Shown here: positions 1 through 11,318 of the stretch, piece after piece
Layout: each line of letters begins with the position of its first letter
Numbering within the stretch: the stretch's first letter is position 1
Assembly: GCA_030789695.1 (NCBI GenBank)
Contig: CM061139.1
Span: 6,401,878-6,465,877, forward strand
Length of the DNA stretch: 64,000 nt
From: Scilla litardierei
Taxonomy: Eukaryota; Streptophyta; Magnoliopsida; Asparagales; Asparagaceae
Direction of reading: 5' to 3'
Position numbers and translations under genes: made by a program
The notes under the pieces: model-generated
The model's input: only the letters and a program-made list of their open reading frames with translations
What the model was told of the DNA's origin: nothing
Databases searched by the model: none

Positions 1-1
1 G

Positions 2-1621
2 CATCAACAAGCATATCAGCCGGCTAGGCCACAGCAGAGTCAGTTTCAGCAGCAACCATCTCAGCAACAATCCTACGTCCCCAGGAATCAGCAGCCGTTC
101 CAGCAGCAGCAGCAGTATGGCCAACAGAGGGCCGTCTCTCCGGTTGAGTCTCTCTTGACTCAATATATTACCAACCAGGAGAGGATCAACCAGAAGCTGG
201 AAATGGGTCAGCGGACCCTCACGGACCAAGTAACCCAGCTGGGGTTACAAGTGGCGAACCTTGCAAGGTCACAAAACCAATTACCGCCACAACCGGAGGT
301 GAACCCGAGGGGAGCACCCCAGACATTGGCACTCGTGCACGAGCACGCGAATGTGTCCGCTATCGTTCTGAGAAGCGGGACACAAATTCCTACTAGAGTG
401 CCCCCTAGCAACCCGGAAGCACCATTGGTCGTTGAGAGACCGACTGAAAAATTAAACGACACCGGTGCTTCGTCATCAAATCCCATGACTCCGGAGGGAG
501 TGTCTGAAGAAGAGAAGAAGAAGAAGGAAGAGAGCCCAAGAGTGTATAAACCCGTTGTGCCATTTCCACAACGGTTGGCTCAGGCGAAAATTGATGAGAA
601 ATATGGGAAGTTCTTCGCTATGGTCAAGGACCTAAGCCTGCAAATCCCCTTCTTGGAGGCAATCGAGACAATCCCCTCCTATGCAAAATTCTTGAAAGAT
701 TTGGTGACTAGAGGGTCCAGAAAGGAGAAAGTAGTGTTGACGGCGGAGTGTAGCGCTCTTATCCAGAGGGATAACCCTCCAAAGCTCAAGGACCCGGGGA
801 GCTTCTCTATCCCTTGCACGATCGGGGCTGTGAAGATTAATCGTGCACTCGTCGATCTAGGAGCGAGTGTTAGCTTGATGCCCTTGTCGATGTACAGAAG
901 GATATGAATGGGTGATTTGGAGCCCACCGGGATGACCCTACAACTAGCTGACCGGTCGGTCAAATATCCGATGGGAATTGTTGATGATCTCCCCGTGAAT
1001 GTGAGAGGGGTGCATGTGCCTGTGGACTTTGTAGTCATGGACATGCCCGAAGACGCACACACCCCCATTATCCTGGGACGGCCTTTCATGGCCACTGCTG
1101 GCGTTCTTATAGATGTGAAGAACGGAAAACTCTCCTTGAACGTCAGCGGAGAGAAAGTTGAGTTTGACCTGGGACTATCCATGAAGCACCCCGACCCTCC
1201 TGATGACCTCCGGTGTAATTTGCTTGAGATAGAAGAAGAAAAGGCTGTGGAGGAGAGCTCTTGGGAGATTCTCCTGAGAAACCCCCCCGATGAATTGGGG
1301 AATTCTGAAGATGAAGAAGGCCCCGAAGACAAAGAAGCTGCTGGAAAACCAAGTGCAGCGAGAACGAACCCTCCCGGGTTCCCCAAGTTTCCCCCTGTGA
1401 GGAGAACGGGGAAAGAGCTCACGGACCTCACTAAAGACGAGGTCCGAATCCTGAAGAAGATGGCGGGAAGCGCCAACACCAAGGAAGAGCCCCCGGATCT
1501 CAAGAACAAAGGGAGGGTAGTCGAGCAAGTATTTTTCCAGCCACTGACTAATCCAAGTGCCTCCAGCTCCAACGAGAAAGAGATGCCGAAATTTGGGCAT
1601 CACCCGTATCAGCCACCATGA
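2..1621 (+). pseudogene. Ath-1 gag-protease (Athila-like Ty3/gypsy), left-truncated, one in-frame stop
   Basis: The frame is open from the window edge, so the true start lies to the left. The first part is Gln-rich (gag C-terminus). A coiled stretch follows around 155-260, then a basic linker with the FAMVKDLSLQIPFLEAI and YAKFLKDLV blocks typical of plant gypsy gag-pro junctions. The retropepsin active site is DLGAS, with its Asp codon at 854-856, and PIILGRPFMATAGVLID follows at about 1069-1110. A TGA at 905-907 interrupts the frame between MYRRI and MGDLEPT. Downstream and upstream are in the same frame, so a single substitution explains it. After the protease comes a Glu/Asp-rich tail that ends in TGA at 1619-1621. 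No reverse transcriptase, RNase H or integrase follows. The family assignment is firm; whether the stop is suppressed is unknown. Confidence 0.85.
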
Positions 1622-1814
1622 GCATCTCTTGCGGGCGTCGAGCCAACGACGTTAAACAAGTGCGCTTCATGGGAGGCAACCCATGTTCTAAACTTTTTCC
1701 CACTTTTTAGCGTTATTTTTCACTTTATTTTATCTATTTTTATAAATAAAATCAGCCACAAGAACATCCGTTCGGGGACTTAAGCAAATTTCTTCGTTTT
1801 TGCAGGAAACAAGC

Positions 1815-2165
1815 CCCAACCGATCGGGTGACAACTCACCCGTTCGGTTGGGATGTTACAGATACATGCCGAGATCTGTCCCCGAATAAACCGATCGGTT
1901 GATTAATGAAGAGACCGGGTGGCAGACCGGGTGAGCTGGGGAGAACTCTCGGGAAATTTTGGGGAATATCAACCGATCGGTTGAGTTCGAGCGCGATCGG
2001 TTGACCTGACCGGGTGAGCAGCCCTAAGTTCTCGGGAAAATTGTGTGGAGCGGCCAACCGGTCGGTTGAAAAGTCAACCGATCGGTTCGCCTGTAGCATC
2101 TCTTCGGCAAGATTTTCGACCCAACCGTCAACCGATCGGGTGACAAGTCACCCGGTCGGTTCGAC
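1815..2165. repeat. Ath-1 internal CCGATCGG paired-palindrome array
   Basis: About nine copies of CCGNNCGG, flanked by AA/TT or TCAC/GTGA, occur in this gene-free stretch. Exact or near copies start at 1820, 1840, 1891, 1973, 1993, 2058, 2078, 2132 and 2152. Eight of them form pairs whose starts lie exactly 20 bp apart (1820/1840, 1973/1993, 2058/2078, 2132/2152). Many pairs are also inverted at the outer flanks, so each can form a hairpin. The same motif fills the LTR of this family. The 190 bases before it (1622-1814) hold the CATGGGAGGCAACCCATG block seen after gag in this group, then AT-rich sequence. Confidence 0.9.
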
Positions 2166-2172
2166 TTAAAAT

Positions 2173-2183
2173 CCTATATAACC
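2173..2183 (+). promoter_or_regulatory. putative internal TATA box upstream of the Ath-1 3' ORF
   Basis: CCTATATAACC lies about 14 bp after the last palindrome of the internal array and about 450 bp before the ORF at 2628. A pyrimidine-rich leader with a C18-type tract near 2386 lies between them. The LTR of the same element shows the same order: array, then TATA. Promoter function is inferred. Confidence 0.5.
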
Positions 2184-2627
2184 ACCCCCGACACCCGTTC
2201 GTTTTCTCCCTCGCCCGATCGCCCGACCCTCTGCCGTTTCGTCTCCCGTCGTGCGCCTTCCTGCTTTCTTCCCCAAGATCAGCCTCGATCTTCTTCTCCA
2301 ACCATTTCCCTACCCATCCACCATCATTTCTCTCCATTCCCCCGTCATCTCCCTACACACAAACCCTAGATTTCCCCCAATTCCCCCCCCCCCCCCCCCC
2401 CCGCTTCGGAACTTGTTGAAGAGATCGCTGCGGCTTCACATCGTGCTCCAATCGAGCAGCATCGGGGCATCCATGAGCAACTATCTTCATCTCATTTTGG
2501 GTAACCTCGCTCCTTTGCTTAATTTTAATCTTTTCCCAAATATTCTGTTTGCTTGTTGGTCGTATTTTGTGTTTGTGTTGAATTCGTTGTACTTTCACAC
2601 ACCTACGCGCACAAACACGCCTACACA

Positions 2628-3017
2628 ATGCCTCCCCGCCGTATTAAACCCACCGACGCTAGCTCTTCGAACCCTAGGCCCACCCGTCGTACCCGTCGCA
2701 CACAGCCCACCACCTCTAACCCATCCACCACACCACGCACCACTTCCCCACCTCCCGGTTACGATCCCGAATATGGGATGCAATTCCAATCCGATGACCA
2801 TGCCGACCGATTCACGGCCATGGTCCTCCTTGCTGGTCAGGGTGGTCGGATAACCCAGGAATCCGTCGACCGTGACCTCCCCTTCCTTCAAAACTTCGTT
2901 CGCCACATCCGCGAAGACCCACCCGACGTCTCCGAGCTCCACATTCCACCCCCCACGACTCCTGGTCCCCAGCGCAGGCCCCCGTCACCACCCCCAGAGG
3001 GTGGTGCCCCTGCTTGA
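2628..3017 (+). CDS. Ath-1 3' ORF, 129-aa basic N-terminal protein of unknown function
   Basis: The ORF starts at an ATG in CACAATGCC. The product opens with MPPRRIKPTDASSSN, then an Arg/Thr/Pro-rich basic tail of about 50 residues. A more ordered segment follows (DPEYGMQFQSDDHADRFTAM to about residue 105), and the end is Pro-rich (PPSPPPEGGAPA). The position after gag-pro and the basic opening resemble the N-terminus of envelope-like ORFs in Athila elements, but it is far shorter and I see no transmembrane segment or signal peptide. The last codons and the sequence just after the stop are similar to the end of the 3' ORF in Ath-2 (near 23390-23490), so the two ORFs are probably related. The function is unknown. 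It may be a truncated copy. Confidence 0.55.
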   Translation: MPPRRIKPTDASSSNPRPTRRTRRTQPTTSNPSTTPRTTSPPPGYDPEYGMQFQSDDHADRFTAMVLLAGQGGRITQESVDRDLPFLQNFVRHIREDPPDVSELHIPPPTTPGPQRRPPSPPPEGGAPA

Positions 3018-4745
3018 TTTTTCTCTCCCGCTTTTGACCCCCCCCCCCCATTTTTGTGCCCATCTGTCTTTTCGGGGCCCCGCTTTGTCTCTGTCAGAGG
3101 GAGGGGACTATTTGCGTGTTATTTTCTAGATTCACCCCCTTTTGTTTTTGACTCCCCCTTGCACATATCTGGATTTCATTGATCATATCGTTTCGCTAGC
3201 TCTTTCTGGTCTAGCTTGGGGGAAGTCTACTTTGGTGTGCTGTCGTGTTTTGTTTGTTTTTCTCATTTTTGTGTGTGTGTTTGTTTTTCACTTTTTGAGT
3301 GTCGTGTCGTGTTATTTTATTTTATTTTTATTTTCGTATTGTTTGATTTTGATCTTGTTTTTTCTTTCTTTTTCAGTTTTATCTAAGTGTTTTCCTCGTT
3401 TTCATTTCTTTTCGTGTCTGTGCGTATTTCCCCCCATTTTCCTTGCCCTCCCGTACTCACTCATATTGCATTGAGGGCAATGCAAGTTTCAGCTTGGGGG
3501 AGTCGCACTTCGTGCGTCATTTGTGTTGTCTTTCTACGTTATTTGAGTCGTTTTCCATCGTGTTTTTCTTTTTTCTTTTTCCTTCTTTCTTTAGCTCTTT
3601 CTCCTAGAAATGAATCCTATGATGAATCGCCACGAAGTCACACACACCTAGCATTGCATCGATAATCACACTCACTAACCCTAGGATTTCGAGTCCTCTT
3701 GCATTCCACGCATCGTGGGTCCACTTAGATTTTTGTGAGTCGTGTGTCGTGACTAGCATTTGGTGCGCTTCTGCTTTGTGATTTTACTTTATATACCTGT
3801 CCAGGAATGACCCCTAGATTATCATGCTTCGATATTGAATACGCGGTATTTGCTTCTAATGCATGCTATATATATATCGTATACTTCATTTCGCATGCGT
3901 CGGGATTCCACAACTAAGGACTAGGATAACCCATTTAGCCTAAGCTCTATTTAGCAAGAATAGTCTCCTTTGCCCGAGTGTTTAGATTTCGACTTCTTTT
4001 TTGTTTTACTTGGTGCAAATCCCCTCGTCGTGTACCGTTCTCCCACTTGGGAGAGTACACATGTGTATAGCCAAAAACCCAAAAATCCAAAAAAAATGGG
4101 AGAAAAGAAAAAAAAAGAAAAAGATTGTATAGCCAAAAAGCCAAAAAAAATATGCAAATACCCAAAACCCAAAAAAAATTCCAGTGTGAATATTTTCATA
4201 CTTGCCAAGAATAAAGGGAAGGCGAGAATTTGCACCGAGTGTTCTTCTCCACATCATCTCAACCCCCGTCGTTATCGAAAACACTTGGCTTGGGAACCTT
4301 TTAGCTAGTATCTAGGCTATAGTGGCGTGATTTCCTTAACCACTAGTTGTGGAGTCCCCGATGCATGATACGCTTCTATTCTCTCTATTCTCATGCATGC
4401 TTGAACTTATATTCGCCGCTTAATTCAATTCGATTCGATATTTGGGTCATATCTTGGATTTGTGTATATCGAGCCTCATTGCACATCGTAGAAAGCTTCA
4501 CCATTTGCTAGCACACGGCCACGCTCACTCGCGCTTCACTGCGTGGACCCACGACACTTATTTGGACTCGCTTTCCTAGGTTTAGTGGTGTGATTTGGCG
4601 TTCGCTTGCTAGGTGTGTCGTTTTTGATTTTGATGGCTCTGATGGACGATCTAGGGCTTAGAGTTTTCTTTTTCCTTCTTCCTCTCTATTTTTCCCTTCC
4701 GAGCTCCTACTCTCACTCGTCTTCCTCGAGGACGAGGAAGAGTTC
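3018..4745 (+). other. Ath-1 3' untranslated spacer
   Basis: No coding sequence. It holds long T-rich then A-rich low-complexity blocks; the one near 4068-4180 is CCAAAAA-type. Two extra polypurine-tract-like copies of AGCTTGGGGGA occur at about 3217 and 3491. The latter follows GAGGGCAATGCAAGTTTC, a landmark of Athila-group 3' regions. Before the true tract there is an inverted repeat, CTTCCTCGAGGACGAGGAAG, at about 4721-4740. Confidence 0.7.
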
Positions 4746-4757
4746 AGCTTGGGGGAT
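4746..4757 (+). other. Ath-1 polypurine tract
   Basis: CAGCTTGGGGGAT lies directly before the LTR that begins TGACGTGCG. The equivalent tract of Ath-2 sits in the same place before its own LTR. It is the expected primer site for plus-strand DNA synthesis. Confidence 0.8.
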
Positions 4758-5008
4758 TTTGACGTGCGTCTATATTTCATATATTCACGCACGTTTTCTT
4801 TTGTGTTTCTCCGTGTTTTCCGCCGTCTCTTATTCGTTTTCGTATGTTTTCCCGTTTTCTTTCACTTTTCTTTGTTTGTCCATGATTGCAGGAGTTCGAC
4901 CACGTAGGGGACCTTTTACGATGATATCCCAAGTCCCCGGAGCAACGGGAGAAGTCACGCGTGATCCAGGGGGTCAAACGGCGAAGTATTCATCTTTCAG
5001 CCCCTCAC

Positions 5009-5369
5009 CCGGTCGGTTGGTCATCTCCAACCGATCGGGTGATGCACGCGTGCACCAACCGGTCGCTACCGCAGCTCACAAAGAAGTCACCCGACCGGTT
5101 CACAGACCGGTTCTGCGGGCGGCTGTTCTCTGTCTTTTCGAGCAGAATTCCAACCGATCGGGTGACTCTCACCCGATCGGTTCATCTGTAGCTGAGAAAA
5201 AGAGCTGAAGACACGGGCGTCGAACCGACCGGTTCACCCGACTGCTCCAAGATCCAACCGGTCGCTCAAGAACTCACCCGATCGGTTCGTGAGATCGGGT
5301 GAAAACTCGCCGTTTTCTGTAATTTATCTGTAACGGATCAACCGATCGGTTGACTTGTCACCCGATCGG
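5009..5369. repeat. Ath-1 LTR CCGATCGG paired-palindrome array
   Basis: CCGNNCGG-type copies start at 5009, 5031, 5059, 5091, 5154, 5173, 5225, 5258, 5278, 5342 and 5362. Clear pairs are 5009/5031 (22 bp), 5154/5173 (19), 5258/5278 (20) and 5342/5362 (20). Variation falls mainly on the two central bases (AT, GT, AC), while the CpG-containing CCG and CGG half-sites are kept. The array ends about 14 bp upstream of the TATA box. Confidence 0.9.
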
Positions 5370-5382
5370 TTGATCCGAAAAT

Positions 5383-5392
5383 CTATATATAT
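5383..5392 (+). promoter_or_regulatory. Ath-1 LTR TATA box
   Basis: CTATATATATG follows the array and precedes ACCCCTAGGGTTCCAG, a leader-like sequence. The solo LTR has CTATATAAATAGG at the matching place (18496-18506). This marks the probable U3/R boundary. Confidence 0.65.
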
Positions 5393-6317
5393 GACCCCTA
5401 GGGTTCCAGAAACGAGAGAGTTGTATTTTTTTTACTGTTTTATTTCCTTGTGACGGCTGTAATTGTTACTCTTAAGTAAGTTTTCATATCTTTCTAAAAT
5501 TTTAGTATTGTCTTTATTACTCCTTTACTTCCGCATTGCAATTGTCTGATTATGATTCTAACGGTTAAATTTCATTTAGATTGCTTTTTCATGAATTTTT
5601 GTGAGTAGTTCCCAAATCTGGGATTTTGGTGGAAACCCCTTCGGGGGCTCTTCCCGATGCGTCCATAGGGTTAGGAAATCGATAGGGAGTAGGAATCTAA
5701 CGGTTACGCGGGGTGTTTCATTGTCATCGGCGGGAAAAAGACCGCCTTTGACCGTCGGGCCAAGGGGGAATAAACTTGGCGGTTGACTCCCTAGCCATAG
5801 CTCACACCCTTAGCGTAGACGTCGAATCCTAGCACGCGGGAGCGGCAGGATGAGACGTTGGGAGTTATCGTTGCGGGCTTAGTGCTCCCGGGATCGATCA
5901 GTGTTTATGGACACGGGAGTGCCCACTGATCGAATCCGGGAAGTCCGGTGTATCATCCTGGGCACCGACCGGAATATCGGGCCCATGGGACGCCGGTACC
6001 ACTTTAGAGGCAACGTCCCACCATTAGACCCTAATCCCGATCGCTATCCATACTCGTAGGCCGCGTCGGCGAGAGTCTCTCGTCGGGTTGGAAACCAAAG
6101 TCCCGGGTTTACTTTCTGTTCGCTCTTACGATTTTATTTCCTTTCGTGACAACCATCCACCGATTCGGGCTAGCTCGCCCCTCGGGGTGATTTAGGTCCT
6201 ACCTGACCCAAAGCACAACCTCGCCTCCCTGAGTTCGATATTCCCGCACCCTACACTAACCGTGAAACTTGCGGTAAACGACACCGCGCCGCCGTGACGC
6301 AAGCGGGGCGCCGGTCA

Positions 6318-6719
6318 ATGATAAGCGATGTTGAAGCTCAACTACATCCCCAAATGCTTCTGCAAGCCTATCCAAAAGTAGGATGTGAACCAAGTGTCTC
6401 TGTCTGAAACTATGCTCATAGGAACCCCGTGCAATCTTACGATCTGTCCCTATATCGCTTGGCAAGAAATTCTTGACCAACTCTGAATGATATAAAGTAA
6501 TATGTTTTCGTTAATTGGTCTACAATCACCCAGATGGCGTCATTCTTCTTCCTGCTCTTGGATAGACTGGTCACGAAATTCATCATGATGTGCTGATGTT
6601 TCCAATCAGGAATAAGTAGAGGCTATAACAATCCTACAACTCGATGATGTTTAGCATTCACCTGCTGGCACACAATACACTTAACTACACTTTGCGCAAC
6701 ACTCCTCTTCATCCCATGC
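6318..6719 (-). pseudogene. Ty3/gypsy integrase relic
   Basis: Read on the minus strand, the translation gives an HHCC-type segment (MKRSVAQSVVKCIVCQQVNA), then LLIPDWKHQHIMMNFVTSLS, then DAIWVIVDQLTKTYYF with the first catalytic Asp. These are the standard blocks of gypsy (chromovirus-type) integrase. Later parts carry stops and frame breaks, and the fragment ends near SFNIAYH. It is cut on the left by the Ath-1 LTR and on the right by Cop-1, so it is probably older DNA into which both inserted. Confidence 0.75.
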
Positions 6720-7610
6720 TGTTGGAAACAACGGTCTAGGATTTCTTGTTTGCTAATATCAAACGTTCATGAAGTATTTTGATGTGTTTGTGAAGTGTTT
6801 TCAGGTTGAAATGAGTTTGGAAAATCAAAAGGGCAATTTGGTCATTTTGGAGATAAAAGGCATTGTGGGCGTAAAAGGGAAATTTGCTCATTTTGGAAAA
6901 TTTTCATGAATATATGCAGCATTAACTATGGCCTTGTATTATCGAGAAAACAATGAGAAAGCCACAGAAATTTTCGAATCTGAAAACGAGTCTAAAACGG
7001 CTTAGTTATATGATACAGAAGCTTGGGGGCATTTTTGTAAATAACCAAGCTAGGGTTTTATATCTTCACCCTATATATATGTCGCCGGCCAAACTTCTTC
7101 ATGGGGCACAGGTTAGTAAAAAAATTAGGAGAGTAATTATGCACGACTAAAGCAAGGGGGAGGCACAAACCTAGAGAAAGTGGGGCCGATTGAATAACAA
7201 AAGCTAATTAGTCTAAAGAGAGTGCATGCGAGATTTTTTTAAAAACGGCATAAACTCTTCTATTGTTTTTTATGGTAGGAAAAACACAAATGAACAGAAG
7301 GGACACATGCCAAATTTTAAGGAAACAAAAAGGAGTTGAATCACAAAGCTTGAAGAGGAAAAAGCAAGTTGCGGCCCCCCGTTGAAAAATCAGCACCAGA
7401 TCTCTCAAAGTTTATGCATGCGGCTGCGAGTGTGTAGATTTGTAGGACCCCATCATAATAGGCACCAAGTCAATTAAGCACCAGCCTACCATCAGCCAAA
7501 AGGAGCACAAACTTCATGATTTCCTAAGGACAGCACATGCATGAACGCACGGTAAGTAACCTTTTTAATTAATTAAAGTCTAACATTGGGGTTTTGTTTC
7601 TTGTGTTCAG
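6720..7610 (+). repeat. Cop-1 5' LTR (right end uncertain)
   Basis: The start TGTTGGAAAC is confirmed by the second copy at 9861. A TATA-like CCCTATATATATG is at about 7068-7080. I see no CA end followed by a primer site, so the right boundary is a guess. From 7611 to about 8030 I find nothing recognisable. Confidence 0.5.
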
Positions 7611-8029
7611 ATTATTTGAAGCAGGAGCCAACTAATGGTGGCAGTAAAGGATCCGTACGATAGCCGAGAACAGAGGAAACATACGCACCTTTTGCCAAAC
7701 AGCCCCGCAGAAATCAGATAATTACAAAAAGGCACCTGAAAGTTCGAGAAGCATATTTCACAACATAGAAAACTGATTGACGAAGATCAGAACCATTGCG
7801 TAGTTGTCTACGAGCATATCGACGTAAACACATCGACGCCACAAACTGAGCACTCTGAACTTTTTTTATTAATATTTTTTGTGGTGCAGTGCGATTTGAT
7901 CCTTATATTATTTTTACTTTATTTTTGTGGTGCGAGAGCTACGGGGCGTCGTTTTGGGATTCTTGATTCACGTGGCATGGATTGAGGCAGAGTCTAACTA
8001 ATTAGGCTGTTTCAGTCGAGCATGTGATT

Positions 8030-8540
8030 TGCGAGTCTGTGGAGCTTGTGAAAATTGCATGATTTTAGAAAAAGAATTGCATGGTCTAAAAACAGAAAAT
8101 GAAAAGCTTGAAAAATAATGTGATGCCTTAAATAAAAACATAAAAGAAAAAGATGATAGTTTTGTAACTCATTGCTCCATGCTTGTAAATGAGAATCTAT
8201 TCCTAAAATCTAAAGTCCTGGAGGTTGAAACATGCGTGAAAAAAGTTTGCAATTAGTGATAAATCATTGAAGATGCTTCTTAAAAGTCAACTATTTGCCA
8301 ACAATAGAAAAGGACTTGGTTTTGGAAAAATTGAACATTAGAACAAGCTTTATGGTAAGGGAAAAAGTGTCTCTCCTAAATACATTGGATGTGGTAAAAT
8401 TGGACATACTTTTAATAATTGTTGGAACATGAACAAGAACAAAAAGTTTAAACAAATTTGGCTTCCTAATTAAGGCCCTTTTACTAACATTGGTGGACCT
8501 ATATGGGTTACTAGGTCACACATAACATCTTTTGTGTAGG
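8030..8540 (+). pseudogene. Cop-1 gag C-terminal relic
   Basis: Broken reading frames encode a coiled-coil-like Lys/Glu-rich stretch, then FLKSKVLEVE, NNRKGLGFGK and a zinc knuckle CGKIGHTFNNC (CX2CX4HX4C with the first part altered). The end is SHITSFV then a stop near 8540. The same order of blocks is found in the better-kept gag of Cop-2 (13300-13714), which supports homology. Several stops and shifts rule out a product. Confidence 0.7.
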
Positions 8541-9860
8541 TACGATAGATGGAGGGACAAGTAACCATGGTTTTGACATTGGATATCAATAGAGTTCCTT
8601 GCCCAAACGTTGACGCGAATGTAACATTTCTTGTTTGAGCTTATTATTTACCTTCATAGAACATTTTGGTGTGCTTTTTTCATTTTTAGTGCGCTTTTTC
8701 ATTTTTTGGTGTGTTTTTTTCTTTTTCTTTGTGTGATTTTTTTGGTGTGTTAGAAAAGAAGAAATGAAAAAAAAATGAAAAATTGAAAAAGAAAAAAATT
8801 GAAAAAGAGAAAATTATAAAAATTATAAAAAGAGAGCTTAATGGATATATTTATTTTGTTTATTGGAAAAAACCACTTTGGATGAAAATCATATTATGTA
8901 TAGAATTCGAGTATTATTTTCTTGACCATGTCTGCATGATTGACTTTATGAATAGTTAAGACATATTTGATGACGAATAACTAGATTTCTACATGTGCAC
9001 CTTACATTTTCACGGTATTAATTGTTATGGCTTATATATTGTTGTTTTTATGAATGTTGGAAAGTGGGTGACGGTGAATTAAAAATGCAAAGTATGTTAA
9101 TTGATGGGATATGTAGTGTCATGCCTTGGATGAAAAACAAAGCTAATGAAAAATAAATGTATGTTGAAAAGAAAAAGAAAAATTTTATGAAAAGAAAAAG
9201 AAACACGCTTCGTATGAAAAATAGATATGGTCTATGGCTTTGATACGACCCACGGGCATCCAACTTATGCAATCGATTCATATCTTTTAGTGTTTGTGTT
9301 ATGTCCATCAAGCAATGCCACCCCTCGTCTAAGAGTTCTTCTAGGCTATGTATGGGTGTTGGTATGTTGAACTCATGTCTCATAAGGTGGGAAAATACAA
9401 TCCTTGTTAAAGTACATACAAATTTGGGTAGTTGGTTTGAAAAGTTAAATTTCATGATTACTTCTCCTTATGACCCTAACTTTTGATCATCACACGAGCA
9501 CAAAGATGTCTTAATCATGATTAAGAATTATTAGATGTCTATTGACTATTCATGATTGTCATAATGTAATCATATGTCATGTTTAATAATACTTTATTTT
9601 CTATTTGGTGTATGTTATTTTTCTTGTGTGGTCTTTTGATGATAACAAAAGGGGAGAAATATTAAAATTTGATTGATGATGCATATCGATAGGGGGAGTT
9701 TATTGATAGGGGGAGCATGTCAATTGGGGGAGCTATTTTCATACTAATATTTATCTTGTTGACTTGCATGATCACACTTCACAAACACAACACACGATGA
9801 TATGTTTTTGAGCTTTTATTAATCATTAAATGCAATTTGTCAACATAAAAAAGGGGAGAT
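8541..9860 (+). other. Cop-1 3' noncoding region with polypurine tracts
   Basis: No gene. A T-rich then A-rich block (about 8680-8830) could form a long imperfect hairpin. Several GGGGGAG tracts (about 9645-9735) precede the final tract, AAAAAAGGGGAGAT at 9847-9860. Pol is absent. Confidence 0.65.
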
Positions 9861-10186
9861 TGTTGGAAACAACGGTCTAGGATTTCTTGTGGATGATGTC
9901 AAACATTCATAAAGTATTTTGATGTGTTCGTTAAGTGTTTTCAGGTTGAAAAGAGTTCGGAAAATCAAAAGGTCAATTTGGTCGTTTTGGAGATAAACGG
10001 CATTGTGGGAGTAAAAGGGCAATTTGGTCATTTTACAAATTTTTTATGAAGCTATGAAGCACCAACTATGGACTTGGATCATGGAGGAGAAAACGAGAAA
10101 GCCAAGAAATTTTCGGATCTAAAAACGAGTCTAAAATGACTTAGTTATACGAATTGGAAGCTTGGGGGCAATTTTGTAAATAACCT
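9861..10186 (+). repeat. Cop-1 3' LTR, truncated
   Basis: It matches 6720 onward (TGTTGGAAACAACGG...) to GCTTGGGGGCAATTTTGTAAATAACC, then stops aligning where Cop-2 begins. Confidence 0.8.
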
Positions 10187-10727
10187 ATCGGACACAACGT
10201 GTAGTTGGATACAACGATCGATGACTTCGTGTTTGATGATAACAAACGTGTGTGAACGATTTAATGTGTGTGCTAAGTGTTTTCAGGAATGACACTCTCG
10301 CAAATACTCAAAGAGAGACTAAGTAAAAGTGATGGAGAATTTATCATGCATTAGCAAAGTGGACTTAGTCAAAGATGGAGATAATGGCTACAAATATTGG
10401 ACTAAGTCAAAGATGGGGAGATAAGGATGAAATCAATTCAAATCCATATTTGAATTGATTCAAATCAATTGGTGCATGAATCAAATCCTAAAGCTATACA
10501 AATTGAAGACTTGGTCAAAGATGAAGAGATATAGAGAATCTCATGCAAATAAATTGTGATTAAATGAGATCCAATTCAATGCTATAGCCATCCAAATTCA
10601 AACTTCAAATCCTAGTGTGACTAGAAGAGATCTTACATGGTGATTATTTCAAAGCATATTCAAGTTAGGATTCCTTCATATCCATCAATTATGGGATTCT
10701 ATTTGATTCTAATCTATCACATCCTCT

Positions 10728-10739
10728 CCTATATAAACC
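10728..10739 (+). promoter_or_regulatory. Cop-2 LTR TATA box
   Basis: CCTATATAAACC, followed by TCTATTCAAAGGAGAG. Here the repeated motifs lie downstream of it, in the leader. Confidence 0.6.
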
Positions 10740-10811
10740 TCTATTCAAAGGAGAGAAAGGAGAGAGGGCAAACACATAGAAGAATTCGGCCAAACATTCT
10801 CCTTCCTCCTT

Positions 10812-11318
10812 GGTGCGCAAGTTGCAAGGATCCATTGCCGAACCCCCTTGGCAAGTCATCAACAAGCTAACCCACAAGCTCCATCCTTGCGCAAGTTACA
10901 TCGCCATAGCTCCTTGCCGCAACTATCCAAGGCCAAAACATTCGTTGTCTATCTCCTTACTGCAACAAAGCTTCAAGCATCCATTGATCATCCTATATTG
11001 CGCAAGCTACATCTCCTCCAAGCCAAAAGCCTTCATTGCCATACTATATCCCCTAGGCCGCAACTATCCAATGTGGGTTCTCCAAGCCAAGGCCGCAACA
11101 TATTCTCCAAACCCTTGCCAAGGTCGTCACCAAGCATCTCCAAGAACTCCATTGCGCAACATTGCCTCCATCCTCTTCATTGCAAGCCACCAAGTAAATC
11201 TCCATTGCCTATATCCTTCTAGCCTCAACTTGAAGAGGAGTGTCAGCCATCAAGGTCGCAAGTTTCAAGGTGGAGACATGCTAGGCCGCAACATACCAAG
11301 GGGGAAAGCCGCAACTTG
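10812..11318. repeat. Cop-2 leader GCCGCAAC / GCGCAAG cluster
   Basis: About eleven dispersed copies of (G)CCGCAAC or the related GCGCAAG/GCGCAAC, often followed by TATCCAAGG or TACATC, fill 500 bp between the TATA box and the LTR end. The open frames across this stretch (10810-11319, 10848-11222) are by-products of its C-rich composition. Confidence 0.7.

Larger units (their letters stand above)
4760..6317 (+). mobile_element. Ath-1 3' LTR
   Basis: It begins TGACGTGCGTC just after the polypurine tract and ends GCGCCGGTCA. It aligns over its length with the solo LTR at 17788-19460, which has the same opening and the same order of landmarks: palindrome array, TATA box, CTAGGGTT leader, the GGCGGGAAAAAGACCGCC block and CGGAATATCGGGCCCATGGG. 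Its right edge abuts an unrelated integrase relic, which supports the boundary. The 5' LTR lies outside the window. Confidence 0.85.
6720..10199 (+). mobile_element. Cop-1, decayed gag-only copia element
   Basis: Two direct copies of a sequence starting TGTTGGAAACAACGGTCTAG (6720 and 9861) are its LTR starts. The second follows the tract AAAAAAGGGGAGAT. The interior has only a gag relic. The primer site and the 5' end of gag are not visible, so the left half is rearranged. The right LTR stops after about 325 bp, where Cop-2 begins. The LTR copies differ at many positions, so the element is old. Confidence 0.75.

Noticed and set aside
679..1572. 297-aa minus-strand ORF opposite Ath-1 gag-protease
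   Set aside because: It is a shadow of the coding strand, where the retropepsin motifs are clear.
2386..2402. Poly-C runs (here and near 39488) as functional elements
   Set aside because: Single-base runs change length readily; the Cop-5 3' LTR lacks the long run, so no function is claimed.
3142..3665. Hydrophobic ORFs resembling membrane proteins
   Set aside because: They are translations of T-rich noncoding spacer between the 3' ORF and the polypurine tract.
5009..5369. Regularly spaced short palindromes that recall a CRISPR array
   Set aside because: Repeats are 8-16 bp and spacing is about 12 bp within pairs but irregular between pairs. There are no unique spacers of constant length and no cas genes, and the context is a plant LTR.
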